This document shows, piece by piece, positions 1 through 7,769 of a stretch of DNA of 13,680 bases. The notes under the pieces are model-generated. The model was not told the DNA's origin, made no database searches, and saw only the letters and a list, made by a program, of their open reading frames with translations. The DNA comes from Verrucomicrobiota bacterium (GTDB lineage: Bacteria > Verrucomicrobiota > Verrucomicrobiia > Opitutales > Opitutaceae). The position numbers and the translations under genes are program-made. The DNA lies in the NCBI GenBank assembly GCA_023447015.1, contig JAEXPG010000209.1, positions 1 to 13,680 on the forward strand, given 5' to 3'. Numbering within the stretch: the stretch's first letter is position 1; the number at the start of each line of letters is the position of its first letter.

Positions 1-1
1 G

Positions 2-1558
2 GAAAAGGCCAAGCCCATCGAAGAGGACGAGTCCAAGCTCCTCGAGCCGCGCCCGCCGGTCGTCTGCATCCTTGGTCACGTCGACCACGGCAAGACCACC
101 CTGCTCGACACCATCCGCAAGGCCAACGTCGCCGCAGGCGAAGCCGGTGGCATCACGCAGCACATCGGCGCCTACCAGGTCGAGCACAACAACCGCAAGA
201 TCACCTTCCTCGACACTCCCGGCCACTCCGCCTTCAACAAGATGCGCGCCCGTGGTGCCAACACCACCGACATCGCCATCCTCGTCGTCGCCGCCGACGA
301 CGGCTTCATGCCCCAGACCGATGAGGCGCTGAAGTACATCAAGGCCGCCAAGGTCGCCACCATCGTCGCCGTCAACAAGTCCGACGTGAAGGGCGCCAAT
401 TTCGACCGCGTGAAGCTCCAGATGCAGGAACGCGGCATCGCCCCCGAAGACTGGGGTGGCGAGACCATCGCCGTGAAGGTCTCGGGCCTCAAGGGCGACG
501 GCGTCCCGGAACTGCTCGAGTACATCCTGCTCCAGGCCGACGTCATGGAGCTCAAGGCCAACCCGAAGGCCCCGGCCAGCGGCACGATTGTCGAAGCCCA
601 GGTCGAGGTCGGCCGCGGCAGCACCGCCACCGTCATCGTCCAGCGCGGAACCCTCCGGGTCGGCGACGCGGTCGTCTGCGGTGCCGCCTACACCAAGGTC
701 AAGGCGCTCTTCAACGACAAGGGGCAGCAGGTCAAGGAAGCCGGCCCCTCGATGCCCGTGAAGATCATCGGCTGGTCCGCCACCCCCGAGGCCGGCGCCC
801 AGTTCAAGGTCGTCAAGAACGAGCGCGAGGCCAAGGCCCTTGTCGAGGAAGCCGAGCTCGCGCTGCGCAAGCAGGCGACGCAGGCCTCCGCCGCACCGAA
901 GGACACCTCCGTCGAGAAGCTCTTCGCCGAGATCGCCGCCACCCAGAAGCCGACCCTCAAGGTCGTCATCAAGTCGGACGTCTTCGGTTCCGCCGAGGCC
1001 GTGCGCCAGATCCTCGAGAGCATCAAGAGCGACAAGGTCGCCCTCGAAGTCATCTCGTCCGATGTCGGCCTGATCGCCAAGAACGACGTTCTCATGGCCA
1101 GCGCCGCCGGCGCCATCATCGTGGGCTTCAACACCCGATTGGAGAATGGCGTCACCCCGCTGGCCAAGCACCACGGGGTCGGCATCCAGGAGTACGACAT
1201 CATCTACGAGCTCGCCGACAAGGTGAAGGAGTCGATGGCCGACCTGCTCCCGCCGGATCTGCGCGAGGTCAAGCTCGGTGGCGCCGAAGTGCGCGCCGTC
1301 TTCCCGGTCGCCAAGGGCGTCGTCGCCGGCTGCCTCGTCACCGACGGCAAGATCACCCGCAACGCCAAGGCCCGCGTCCGCCGCGGCCGCGAGATCATGC
1401 ACGAGAGCACCGTCGACACCCTCCGCCGCTTCAAGGACGATGCGAACGAGGTCCGCGCCGGTCTCGAGTGCGGTATCGGTCTCGCCGGCTACTTCGACTA
1501 CAAGCCGGGCGACGTCATCGAGTGCTTCGAGGTCCAGAAGATCCGCGCGAGCCTCTGA
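2..1558 (+). CDS. infB: Translation initiation factor IF-2, 5'-truncated by the window edge
   Basis: This GTPase brings initiator fMet-tRNA to the 30S subunit and promotes 50S joining. The open frame enters from the left edge, so the first ATG inside it (position 242) is internal and not the start. The 518 visible residues begin just before the G domain. P-loop GHVDHGKT is at fragment residues 25-32, switch I GGITQHIGA at 49-57, G3 DTPGH at 71-75 and G4 NKSD at 125-128, where NKID or NKMD is more usual. Domains II and III and the C-terminal fMet-tRNA-binding region follow, ending with a conserved-looking GDVIECFEVQKI segment. The variable N-terminal region, several hundred residues in most bacteria, lies outside the window. 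It is the first visible gene of the infB-rbfA-DHH-truB-ribF cluster. Identity is essentially certain. Confidence 0.98.
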   Translation, partial: EKAKPIEEDESKLLEPRPPVVCILGHVDHGKTTLLDTIRKANVAAGEAGGITQHIGAYQVEHNNRKITFLDTPGHSAFNKMRARGANTTDIAILVVAADDGFMPQTDEALKYIKAAKVATIVAVNKSDVKGANFDRVKLQMQERGIAPEDWGGETIAVKVSGLKGDGVPELLEYILLQADVMELKANPKAPASGTIVEAQVEVGRGSTATVIVQRGTLRVGDAVVCGAAYTKVKALFNDKGQQVKEAGPSMPVKIIGWSATPEAGAQFKVVKNEREAKALVEEAELALRKQATQASAAPKDTSVEKLFAEIAATQKPTLKVVIKSDVFGSAEAVRQILESIKSDKVALEVISSDVGLIAKNDVLMASAAGAIIVGFNTRLENGVTPLAKHHGVGIQEYDIIYELADKVKESMADLLPPDLREVKLGGAEVRAVFPVAKGVVAGCLVTDGKITRNAKARVRRGREIMHESTVDTLRRFKDDANEVRAGLECGIGLAGYFDYKPGDVIECFEVQKIRASL

Positions 1559-1658
1559 GGATTTGCGATTTTCGATCGCCGATTTCCGGTTGAGGTCGCC
1601 GCCGCCGGCGACCGCCTCGACCAATTGCAAATCGGCGATCCCAAATCGAAAATAGACC
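1559..1658. repeat. Long imperfect inverted repeat / stem-loop between infB and rbfA
   Basis: The whole 100-nt gap folds on paper. 'attttcga' (1568-1575) pairs with 1646-1653, and 'tcgccgattt' (1576-1585) pairs with 1629-1638, leaving a 7-nt bulge at 1639-1645. An inner GC-rich hairpin pairs 1592-1595 with 1615-1618 and 1596-1601 with 1606-1611. An alternative outer pairing joins 'atttgc' (1561-1566) and 'gcaaat' (1627-1632). The arms are AT-rich in an otherwise GC-rich window. The right arm ends 5 nt before the rbfA ATG, and no Shine-Dalgarno sequence is visible. From memory, dispersed repeats of this style are frequent between genes in Verrucomicrobia and Planctomycetes. Only one copy lies in this window, so its repetitive nature is inference. 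Confidence 0.7.
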
Positions 1659-2033
1659 ATGTCCAACCGCACCGTCCGCATCAACGAGCTGCTCCAGCGC
1701 GAAATCAGCCACGTGCTGCACACCAAGTGCGGGCAGGACGCGGTCTCCTACACCATCACCGGCGTCGAGATCGCTCCCGACCTGCGCACCGCCAAGGTCT
1801 ACTTCTCGCTCCTCAAGAAGGACGCCGACCCCGTGCGCGGCCTGAACTGGATGCGCACCAAGGTCTCGCTGATCAGCGAACACCTGCGCCGCTACGTCCA
1901 GCTCCGCTACCTGCCGAAACTCGAGTTCGTGCACGACGACTCGCCCGACCGCGCCGAGCGCGTCCACCGCCTCCTCGACGAGATCGGCCTGCCGCCCGCC
2001 GACGCCAAGCCGACGCCCCCGCCGCAGGGCTGA
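1659..2033 (+). CDS. rbfA: 30S ribosome-binding factor A
   Basis: RbfA is a small KH-fold protein that binds immature 30S subunits and helps late 16S rRNA maturation, notably at the 5' helix and in the cold. The product is 124 residues, typical for the family. It shows the N-terminal RxNELLQREIS helix, a central strand region ITGVEIAPDLRTAKVYFS, and the C-terminal part with PKLEFVHDDSPDRAERVHRLLDEI-type spacing (about residues 86-109). The tail is Pro-rich. It follows infB, its usual partner. The ATG at 1659 is chosen because it starts the family's conserved N-terminus. No clear ribosome-binding site precedes it, because the right arm of the intergenic stem-loop fills that position. Expression may therefore depend on unfolding of that structure or on translation from infB. 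Confidence 0.95.
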   Translation: MSNRTVRINELLQREISHVLHTKCGQDAVSYTITGVEIAPDLRTAKVYFSLLKKDADPVRGLNWMRTKVSLISEHLRRYVQLRYLPKLEFVHDDSPDRAERVHRLLDEIGLPPADAKPTPPPQG

Positions 2034-2046
2034 GCCGCCTGCCGTC

Positions 2047-3051
2047 ATGACGCGCTTCTTTCCCGAGCTCGCCAAACGTTTCGCCCAGGCCATCCCGCGC
2101 CTCGAAGGCAAACGCGTCGTCGTGATCGGCCATGCCCGGCCCGACGGCGATTGCATCGGCTCGCAGGTGGCCGTCGCCCGCCTCCTCGCCGCCCACGGCA
2201 TCGAGGTCGTCTGCGCCAACGGCGATCCCGTCCCGCGCCGCCTCGCCTACCTCGCGGCCCAGCACACCTTCCACACCGCCGACACCCTCCCGGAAGGCGA
2301 CTACGCCGCCGTCCTCGTCGATTGCGCCGACCTCGCGCGCATCGGGGCGAAACTCGCCGCGCGGTTCCCCCATCCCGTCCTCAACATCGACCACCACCTC
2401 GGCGCCAACCACGGCGCGGAGGAGAACCTCGTCGACACCGCCGCCGCCGCCACCGCCGAGATCATCGCCGGCATCGCCTTCGACCTCGAGCTGCCGCTCG
2501 ACGCCGTCGCCGCCAAGGCGCTCTACGCCGGCATCCTCACCGACACCGGCCAGTTCCGCCACGCCTCCACCACCGCGCGCGTCTTCGAGCTGGTCGGGCG
2601 CCTGATCGCCTGCGGCGCCGAGCCCGTCGAAGCCGGCTACCACATCTACGAGCGCGAGTCGTTCGGCCGGATGAAGCTGCTCCAGCATTTCCTCTCCTCG
2701 CTCCGCCTCGAGTGCGGCGGCCGCGTCTGCGTCGGCCTCCTGCCGCTCGGCATCTTCGAGCAGACGGGCACCACCGCGGAGGACACCGAGGGCCTCGTCG
2801 ACTACGCGCGCGCCATCGACGGCGTCGAGATCGGCGTCCTGCTCGAGGAACGCGTCGGCATGACCAAGGGCAGCCTGCGCGGCAAGGACCCCGCGCTGCG
2901 CCTCGACCGCGTGGCCGCCCAGTTCGGCGGCGGCGGCCATGCCTGCGCCGCCGGACTCAATCCGAAGGAGCCGCTCGCCGCGGTGCAGCCCCGCCTCCTC
3001 GCCGCCCTCGCCGAGACGCTCGCCCGCGTCGACGCCCTCAAGTCCACATGA
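2047..3051 (+). CDS. nrnA: DHH-family phosphoesterase, NrnA-like (oligoribonuclease / pAp phosphatase)
   Basis: Enzymes of this family degrade 2-5 nt RNA fragments from the 3' end and dephosphorylate 3'-phosphoadenosine 5'-phosphate, using Mn2+. The 334 residues carry the expected motifs. Motif I is GHARPDGDCIGS (Asp33 and Asp35 as metal ligands), motif II is VDCAD (Asp92), motif III is NIDHH (Asp115-His117), and motif IV is LTDTGQFRH (Asp166). The C-terminal DHHA1 substrate-binding domain ends in FGGGGHACAAG (about 293-303). It starts 13 nt after rbfA. Its stop overlaps the truB start in ATGA, which suggests translational coupling. The position between rbfA and truB is the usual one for nrnA-type genes. 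The exact substrate preference (nanoRNA, pAp or cyclic dinucleotide products) cannot be read from sequence. Confidence 0.92.
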   Translation: MTRFFPELAKRFAQAIPRLEGKRVVVIGHARPDGDCIGSQVAVARLLAAHGIEVVCANGDPVPRRLAYLAAQHTFHTADTLPEGDYAAVLVDCADLARIGAKLAARFPHPVLNIDHHLGANHGAEENLVDTAAAATAEIIAGIAFDLELPLDAVAAKALYAGILTDTGQFRHASTTARVFELVGRLIACGAEPVEAGYHIYERESFGRMKLLQHFLSSLRLECGGRVCVGLLPLGIFEQTGTTAEDTEGLVDYARAIDGVEIGVLLEERVGMTKGSLRGKDPALRLDRVAAQFGGGGHACAAGLNPKEPLAAVQPRLLAALAETLARVDALKST

Positions 3052-3779
3052 GCCTCGCTCCCCGCAACGAATTCGACGGCGTCCTGCTGATCGACAAGCC
3101 CACCGACTACACCTCGCACGACGTCGTCGCCCGCGTGCGCCACAAGCTCCAGCAGAAGCGCGTCGGCCACGCCGGCACCCTCGACCCGATGGCCACCGGC
3201 CTGCTGCTCGTGCTCGTGGGCAAGTCCACCCGCCTCTCGCAGTATCTGATGAGCGGCGACAAGGAGTACGAGGGCGAGATGACCCTCGGCTCCGTGACCA
3301 ACTCGCAGGACGCCGAGGGCGAGGTCGTGGAGACCCGCCCCATCCCCGCCAACCTCGACCGCGCCCAAATCGAGGCCGTGATGCAGACCTTCCGCGGCGA
3401 CCAGTACCAGACGCCCCCGATGTTCTCGGCGATCAAGGTCGACGGCGTGCCGCTCTACAAGATGGCGCGCAAGGGCGAGGAGATCGACCGCGAGCCGCGT
3501 TTCATCCGGATCATGAGCATCGAGGTGCTCGGCGTGGAGCTCCCCAAGGTGCGCTTCCGCGTGCGGTGTTCGAAAGGCACCTACGTGCGCACCATCGCCC
3601 ACGACATCGGCCAGAAGCTCGGCTGCGGTGCGCACCTGAGCGCGCTGCGCCGCACCGCCAGCGGCCCGCTGCGCGTCGAGCAGGCGATCGGCATGGAGGC
3701 CTTCATGGCGCTGCCCGCCGCCGACCTGCCGAAGCAGCTGCTCGCGCCGCACCAGGTGGCGCCCACCCACGCGGTGTGA
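3048..3779 (+). CDS. truB: tRNA pseudouridine(55) synthase
   Basis: TruB isomerises U55 to pseudouridine in the T-loop of nearly all tRNAs. The start is ATG 3048, overlapping the preceding stop by 4 nt (ATGA), and gives 243 residues. Upstream residues in the same frame are a shadow of the DHH gene. Motif I is present as FDGVLLIDKP (9-18). The catalytic motif is GHAGTLDPMATG, with the nucleophile Asp46. The KEYEG segment, the PPMFSAIKVDG segment (about 124-134) and CSKGTYVRTIAHDIG (about 178-192) are also clear. The C-terminus is short, as in TruB forms without an extended PUA domain. There is no independent Shine-Dalgarno sequence, which fits coupling to the DHH gene. Confidence 0.96.
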   Translation: MSLAPRNEFDGVLLIDKPTDYTSHDVVARVRHKLQQKRVGHAGTLDPMATGLLLVLVGKSTRLSQYLMSGDKEYEGEMTLGSVTNSQDAEGEVVETRPIPANLDRAQIEAVMQTFRGDQYQTPPMFSAIKVDGVPLYKMARKGEEIDREPRFIRIMSIEVLGVELPKVRFRVRCSKGTYVRTIAHDIGQKLGCGAHLSALRRTASGPLRVEQAIGMEAFMALPAADLPKQLLAPHQVAPTHAV

Positions 3780-3801
3780 CCGGCCCGGGGCGAGGCAACC
3801 G

Positions 3802-4761
3802 ATGAGCACCGATCCCCGGCTTTTCCACTCGCTTGCGGCCGTCCGGCTGCCCGCCCAGCCGCTCCACCTGGCGATCGGGATGTTCGACGGCGTGCACCTC
3901 GGGCACCAGGCCGTGATCGAGTCCGCGCTCCACTCGGCCCGCCGCGAGGGCGGGCTCGCCGGCGTGCTCACCTTCGATCCTCACCCCAGCCGCCTCTTCC
4001 GCCCCGAGAAACCGGTCCGCCTCCTCATGCCGGTGGCACTGAAGACGGAGTTTCTCCGGAAATCGCTTGGCGTGGACTTCGTCGTCCAGGAGCCGTTCAC
4101 CCGGGAGTTCGCCGCAATCGCCGCCGACGATTTCCTGCCGCATTTGCGCGCCGCGCTGCCGGGGCTCCACGCCGTGTACGTCGGCGAGAACTGGCGCTAC
4201 GGCGCCGGCCGCCACGGCGACGCCTCCAGCCTGGTGCTCACCGGCCGCGCGGCCGGGGTGCAGGTGTTCAGCGCCCCCCGGATCAATCTCGACGGCGAAC
4301 CGATCAGCAGCACCCGCATCCGCACCCACGTCGCCGCCGGCGAGATCGCCGCCGCCAACGCCCTGCTCGGCTACGCGTACTTCAGCACCGGCCCCGCGCA
4401 GCCCGGGCGCCGCCTCGGCCGCACGATCGGCTTCCCCACCCTCAACCTCGCGTGGGAGCCCGAATGCGCGCCCGCCGCCGGCGTCTACGCCGTGCGTGTG
4501 CGCCGCCCCGGCGACAAGCCCGAGACCGCGCGGCCGGCAGTGGCCAACTACGGCGTCCGGCCGACCGTCGAAGCCGCCGGCCGGCCGTTGCTCGAGGCGC
4601 ACGTCCTCGGCGAATGCCCCTGGCACGAGGGCGACGAGCTCTTCGTCGAGTGGCTCCAGTTCCTCCGTCCCGAGCGCAAGTTCGCCGATCTCGCGGCGCT
4701 GCGGTCCCAGATCGAGCTCGATCGCGACGCCGCCCGTGCGTTCTTCGACGCAGGCGCATGA
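3802..4761 (+). CDS. ribF: Bifunctional riboflavin kinase / FAD synthetase
   Basis: RibF phosphorylates riboflavin to FMN and then adenylylates it to FAD. The protein has 319 residues, the normal length for the two-domain bacterial enzyme. The N-terminal nucleotidyltransferase domain shows GMFDGVHLGHQ (26-36), TFDPHPSRLF (57-66), VGENWRYGAGRHGD (127-140) and ISSTRIR (168-174). The C-terminal riboflavin kinase domain (about 189-315) has GRRLGRTIGFPTLNL (202-216, a PTLN variant of the PTAN motif). Its likely catalytic Glu is in LLEAHVLG (Glu265). The gene begins 22 nt after truB with a weak purine-rich stretch (gcgagg) upstream. It closes the translation and cofactor cluster. In many bacteria rpsO and pnp follow, but here they do not. 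Confidence 0.96.
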   Translation: MSTDPRLFHSLAAVRLPAQPLHLAIGMFDGVHLGHQAVIESALHSARREGGLAGVLTFDPHPSRLFRPEKPVRLLMPVALKTEFLRKSLGVDFVVQEPFTREFAAIAADDFLPHLRAALPGLHAVYVGENWRYGAGRHGDASSLVLTGRAAGVQVFSAPRINLDGEPISSTRIRTHVAAGEIAAANALLGYAYFSTGPAQPGRRLGRTIGFPTLNLAWEPECAPAAGVYAVRVRRPGDKPETARPAVANYGVRPTVEAAGRPLLEAHVLGECPWHEGDELFVEWLQFLRPERKFADLAALRSQIELDRDAARAFFDAGA

Positions 4762-4872
4762 CAATCCGGGAGATCGAGGGGCCCACAGGGGTGTTTTCCC
4801 GTTTAATTTTCGGGTCGCACGCCCGATGAACAAGGGGTTCTCTCAACGCGAATCCAGCCCTGCATCAGAACG
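4762..4872. other. Gap between ribF and the response regulator
   Basis: This 111-nt gap contains an AT-rich patch (about 4790-4811, gtgttttcccgtttaatttt) that stands out in GC-rich surroundings. A short cccg/cggg inverted repeat flanks it at 4798-4814. It could hold a weak ribF terminator or the promoter of the next gene. I cannot assign convincing -35 and -10 boxes. An ATG at 4826 is out of frame with the response regulator. Confidence 0.3.
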
Positions 4873-5286
4873 ATGAGCCCCAACGGAATCCACATCCTCG
4901 TGGCGGACGATGACGACCAAGTCCGCATGCTGCTCAAGCGCGTGCTGGTGAAGGCCGGCTACGACGTCTCGGAGGCGCGCAACGGCAACGAGGCCGTCCG
5001 CATCTTCAAACAGAAGCCCGCGGTCCTTCTGATCACCGACCTGATCATGCCCGACAAGGAGGGCATCGAGACGATCCAGGAGTTCCGCCGCAATCAGACA
5101 CCGGTGAAGATCATCGCCATGTCGGGCGGCGGCCGCCTCGACCAGAACATGTACCTTTCGATGGCCAAGAAGATCGGCGCCGACAGCGTGCTCTCGAAGC
5201 CATTCATGCCGCAGGAGCTTCTCAAGGTGGTCCAGGAACTGACCGGCACCGCCCAGCCGACTCCCCCGCCCGCCCCGGCAACCTGA
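4873..5286 (+). CDS. Single-domain response regulator (CheY-like receiver)
   Basis: This is a receiver domain of 137 residues with no output domain. The acidic pocket is Asp12-Asp13 within VADDDD, and the phosphoacceptor is Asp56 in LLITDLIMPDKEG. The switch Ser84 is in IIAMSGGG and the conserved Lys109 is in LSKPF. A Pro/Thr-rich tail (about 127-137) follows the last helix and is probably disordered. Such proteins act through protein-protein contact or as phosphorelay intermediates, not through DNA binding. No kinase gene adjoins it. The hybrid kinase beginning near 8043 is the nearest candidate partner, but a tRNA and priA lie between them, so any pairing is speculative. The ATG at 4873 is chosen because the receiver fold begins eight residues later. 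Confidence 0.92.
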   Translation: MSPNGIHILVADDDDQVRMLLKRVLVKAGYDVSEARNGNEAVRIFKQKPAVLLITDLIMPDKEGIETIQEFRRNQTPVKIIAMSGGGRLDQNMYLSMAKKIGADSVLSKPFMPQELLKVVQELTGTAQPTPPPAPAT

Positions 5287-5302
5287 TCGGGATCGAATCG
5301 GC

Positions 5303-5335
5303 GCGGCGCAACCGCAGCGCCCGACCACGCGCCGC
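5303..5335. terminator. GC-rich inverted repeat between convergent genes
   Basis: 'gcggcgc' (5303-5309) and 'gcgccgc' (5329-5335) can form a 7-bp stem with a 19-nt loop. The repeat lies between the + strand response regulator and the - strand tRNA, where a bidirectional stop would fit. No T-tract follows on either strand, so it is not a canonical intrinsic terminator. Confidence 0.25.
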
Positions 5336-5355
5336 AGCCAGCTTGCAGTGCAAAG

Positions 5356-5432
5356 TGGCGCGGGGGACGGGACTCGAACCCGTGACCGACGGTTTAGAAA
5401 ACCGTTGCTCTATCCGGCTGAGCTACCCCCGC
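5356..5432 (-). tRNA. tRNA-Arg, anticodon UCU, CCA encoded
   Basis: Read on the minus strand, the 7-bp acceptor stem GCGGGGG/CCCCCGC is perfect (5426-5432 with 5360-5366). The D stem is GCTC/GAGC. The anticodon stem ACGGT/ACCGT encloses the loop TTTCTAA, giving anticodon TCT (5396-5398), which reads AGA and AGG arginine codons. The T arm is ACGGG-TTCGAGT-CCCGT. The discriminator base is G (5359), followed by a genomically encoded CCA (5356-5358), so the 3' end needs trimming but no CCA addition. The variable loop is short (class I). All standard positions are intact, so it should be functional. Confidence 0.96.
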
Positions 5433-5446
5433 GCGGGTTCTGCCGG

Positions 5447-5474
5447 AGCATGGAAACCGGGCTTGGGCTGGCAA
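5447..5474 (-). promoter_or_regulatory. Possible promoter of tRNA-Arg
   Basis: On the minus strand, TTGCCA (5469-5474) resembles a -35 box in five of six positions. After 16 nt comes CATGCT (5447-5452), a poor -10 match. It ends 14 nt before the mature tRNA 5' end. Spacing is plausible but the -10 is weak, so this is tentative. Confidence 0.2.
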
Positions 5475-5534
5475 ACCTGAAGCGCCAGGAGTCCCTCCCG
5501 CACGTCGCGACCGCCCGCCAGCGATCGCCACGGC

Positions 5535-7769
5535 TCAGCTGAGACTCATCGGATCCACATCGAGCGTCTGGCTCACGCCCTCCGGCCAGGGGAAGTCCCG
5601 TTGCTCCTTCGCGAGCACGCCGACCGTCTTCGTCACTGCCCCGGTGAAGTACCAGAGCTGGAAACGAAACTCGCCCTGCACGCGCTCGATTGGCGAGGGC
5701 GACGGGCCGCGCAGCTCTGCCGCGCCGGCGAGGAGCGGCTCCACCCGCTTCTTCCACTGCTCGGCGACCCAGAGCACCTTCTCGGCATTGTCCCCGCGGA
5801 AGACATGGTGCACGAGGTGCCGAAATGGAGGATATCGGAACTGCTCGCGCGTCCGGATCTCGCCCTCGATGAAGCCGTCGAAGTCCGACTGTTTGGCGAA
5901 CTGGATCGCATCGGCCTGCGGGGTGAACGTCTGCACCACCACCTCGCCCGCCCGGTCGCCGCGGCCCGCGCGCCCGGCCACCTGCACGAGCAGCTGGAAC
6001 GTGCGCTCATTCGCGCGGAAGTCCGGCACATGCATCGAGATGTCGGCGTCGACGAGGCCGACCAGCGTCACGTTCGGGAAGTCGAGGCCCTTGGCGATCA
6101 TCTGCGTGCCGACCAGGATGTCGATCCGACCGGTACGGAACTCGCCGAGGATCTCCCGGAAGCGGTTCTTCTTCCCCATCGTGTCGGTGTCGATCCGCAC
6201 AACCTTCGCGCGGGGGAGAATCCGCGCCACGTGCTCCTCGACCTTCTGCGTGCCGAGCCCGCGCATGCGGATCTTCGGCGAGCGGCACTGCGGGCAGACC
6301 AGCGGCGCGGCCCGCACCTCGCCGCAAAGGTGGCACTTCAGCGTCTCGTCGGCCCGATGGTAGGTGAGCGACACGCTGCAGTGCGGGCACTCCGCCACGT
6401 AGCCGCATTCCTGGCACAGCAGGCTGCTGGAGTAGCCGCGGCGGTTGATGAAGAGGATCGACTGCTCCCGCTTCTCGAAGCGGTCGTGCATCTTGTCGAT
6501 GAGCAGCCGCGAGAGCACCGAGGTCGCGCGCTTCGCCAGCACCTCGCGACGCATGTCCACGATGTGCACCAGCGGCATCTTCCGGTCGTCGATGCGCGTC
6601 GGCAGCAGGTCGTGGCGATAGCGGCCGCGGCGCACGTTGTTGACCGACTCGACCGACGGCCTGGCCGAACCGAGCACGCACACCGCCCCGGCGAGCTTGG
6701 CCCGGTAGACGGCGACATCGCGCCCGTGGTAGCGCGGCATCTCGTCCTGCTTGTAGGCGGGCTCGTGCTCTTCGTCTACGATCACCAGCCGCAGGTCGCG
6801 CACCGGTGCGAACACTGCCGAACGCGCGCCCACGACGATCCGCGCCGCCCCGGAGGCGAGCGCGAGCCAGCCGTCGAGCCGTTCGCCCTCGCTGAGGGAG
6901 CTGTGCCACACGACCACACGCTGGCCGAGCTGCTGCTCGAGCCGGCCCCGAAGCCGGGCCACCGTCTGCGGGGTGAGCGCGACCTCGGGCACGAGGTACA
7001 CCGCGCCACCGCCACCCCGGAGCATGTCGGCGATCGCGTGGAGATAGACCTCGGTCTTGCCTGAACCCGTCACGCCCTGCAACAGATGAACCGCAAAGCC
7101 GCCCTTCTCGCCGCTGGCGCGGATCGACTCCACCGCCGCCTTCTGCGCGGGGTTGAGCTCGGGCGGGATCACTGCGACAGGTTCCACCCCGCCGAGATCG
7201 TCGCGATAGGCCACGCGCTCGATGCGGTGGTCGATCTCGCGCAACACGCCGTGCTGCACCAGGGCGGCCACGCTCGACGGCCCTACCGCGAGCCGCTCCA
7301 GCACGAGCGATTTCGCCACGGGATGGAGCTGCAGTTTCAGGAAGGCATAGAGTTTTGCCTGCTGCGGCGCGCGCCGGTTCAACCGCTCGAGCTCGTCAAC
7401 CGCCAGCTCCCGCGCCACGGCGAGCCGCTTCTCGATCTTCAACGCCAGCCCCTTCCGCACCGAGACCGGAATCATCGCCTCGATGACCGTGTCGAGCGGG
7501 GCCGCGTAGTAGGCGGAGATCCACCGCGCGAGCGAGAGCAGCTCCGGAGTGAGCGCAGGGAACGGATAGACCAGCTCCGCCACGTTCTTGAGCTTCTCGA
7601 CCGCGCAGTCCGGCGTCGGATTCAGCTCGGAGACCACCGCCAGGGTGAAACGATTGACCACCGGCACGCGCACCAGCGAGCCGACCGCCAGACCCGCGCA
7701 CAGCTTCTCCGGTGCGCGGTAGTGCAGCACCTTGTCGAAACCCGCGAGCGGATGGACGGCAACGATCAT
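5535..7769 (-). CDS. priA: Primosomal replication-restart helicase PriA
   Basis: PriA recognises stalled forks and D-loops, unwinds the lagging arm and loads the replicative helicase. The start is set at ATG 7769 (MIVAVHPLAGFDKVLHY), because the 62 residues readable upstream in frame do not resemble PriA. This gives 744 residues, normal for the family. The N-terminal DNA-binding region covers about 1-200. Walker A GVTGSGKT is at 232-239 and the DEEH box at 332-335. Eight cysteines bind two zinc ions: Cys452/455/461/464 and 479/482/492/495. Motif V GTQMIAKGLDFPNVTLVG and motif VI QVAGRAGRG (596-604) are intact. Helicase motif III reads GSARPS (367-372) where GSATPS is usual, a single-base ACG to AGG difference at 6660-6662. 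It is divergent from the histidine kinase gene. Confidence 0.96.
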   Translation of the reverse strand: MIVAVHPLAGFDKVLHYRAPEKLCAGLAVGSLVRVPVVNRFTLAVVSELNPTPDCAVEKLKNVAELVYPFPALTPELLSLARWISAYYAAPLDTVIEAMIPVSVRKGLALKIEKRLAVARELAVDELERLNRRAPQQAKLYAFLKLQLHPVAKSLVLERLAVGPSSVAALVQHGVLREIDHRIERVAYRDDLGGVEPVAVIPPELNPAQKAAVESIRASGEKGGFAVHLLQGVTGSGKTEVYLHAIADMLRGGGGAVYLVPEVALTPQTVARLRGRLEQQLGQRVVVWHSSLSEGERLDGWLALASGAARIVVGARSAVFAPVRDLRLVIVDEEHEPAYKQDEMPRYHGRDVAVYRAKLAGAVCVLGSARPSVESVNNVRRGRYRHDLLPTRIDDRKMPLVHIVDMRREVLAKRATSVLSRLLIDKMHDRFEKREQSILFINRRGYSSSLLCQECGYVAECPHCSVSLTYHRADETLKCHLCGEVRAAPLVCPQCRSPKIRMRGLGTQKVEEHVARILPRAKVVRIDTDTMGKKNRFREILGEFRTGRIDILVGTQMIAKGLDFPNVTLVGLVDADISMHVPDFRANERTFQLLVQVAGRAGRGDRAGEVVVQTFTPQADAIQFAKQSDFDGFIEGEIRTREQFRYPPFRHLVHHVFRGDNAEKVLWVAEQWKKRVEPLLAGAAELRGPSPSPIERVQGEFRFQLWYFTGAVTKTVGVLAKEQRDFPWPEGVSQTLDVDPMSLS

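Noticed and set aside
2151..3047. N-terminal extension of truB in the same open frame
   Set aside because: Arg/Pro-rich shadow of the DHH phosphoesterase gene. TruB homology starts at the ATG at 3048.
5343..5353. Perfect small palindrome ttgca-g-tgcaa next to the tRNA 3' end, considered as an attachment or operator site
   Set aside because: Too short, and there is no integrase gene and no duplicated tRNA 3' end nearby to support an integration site.
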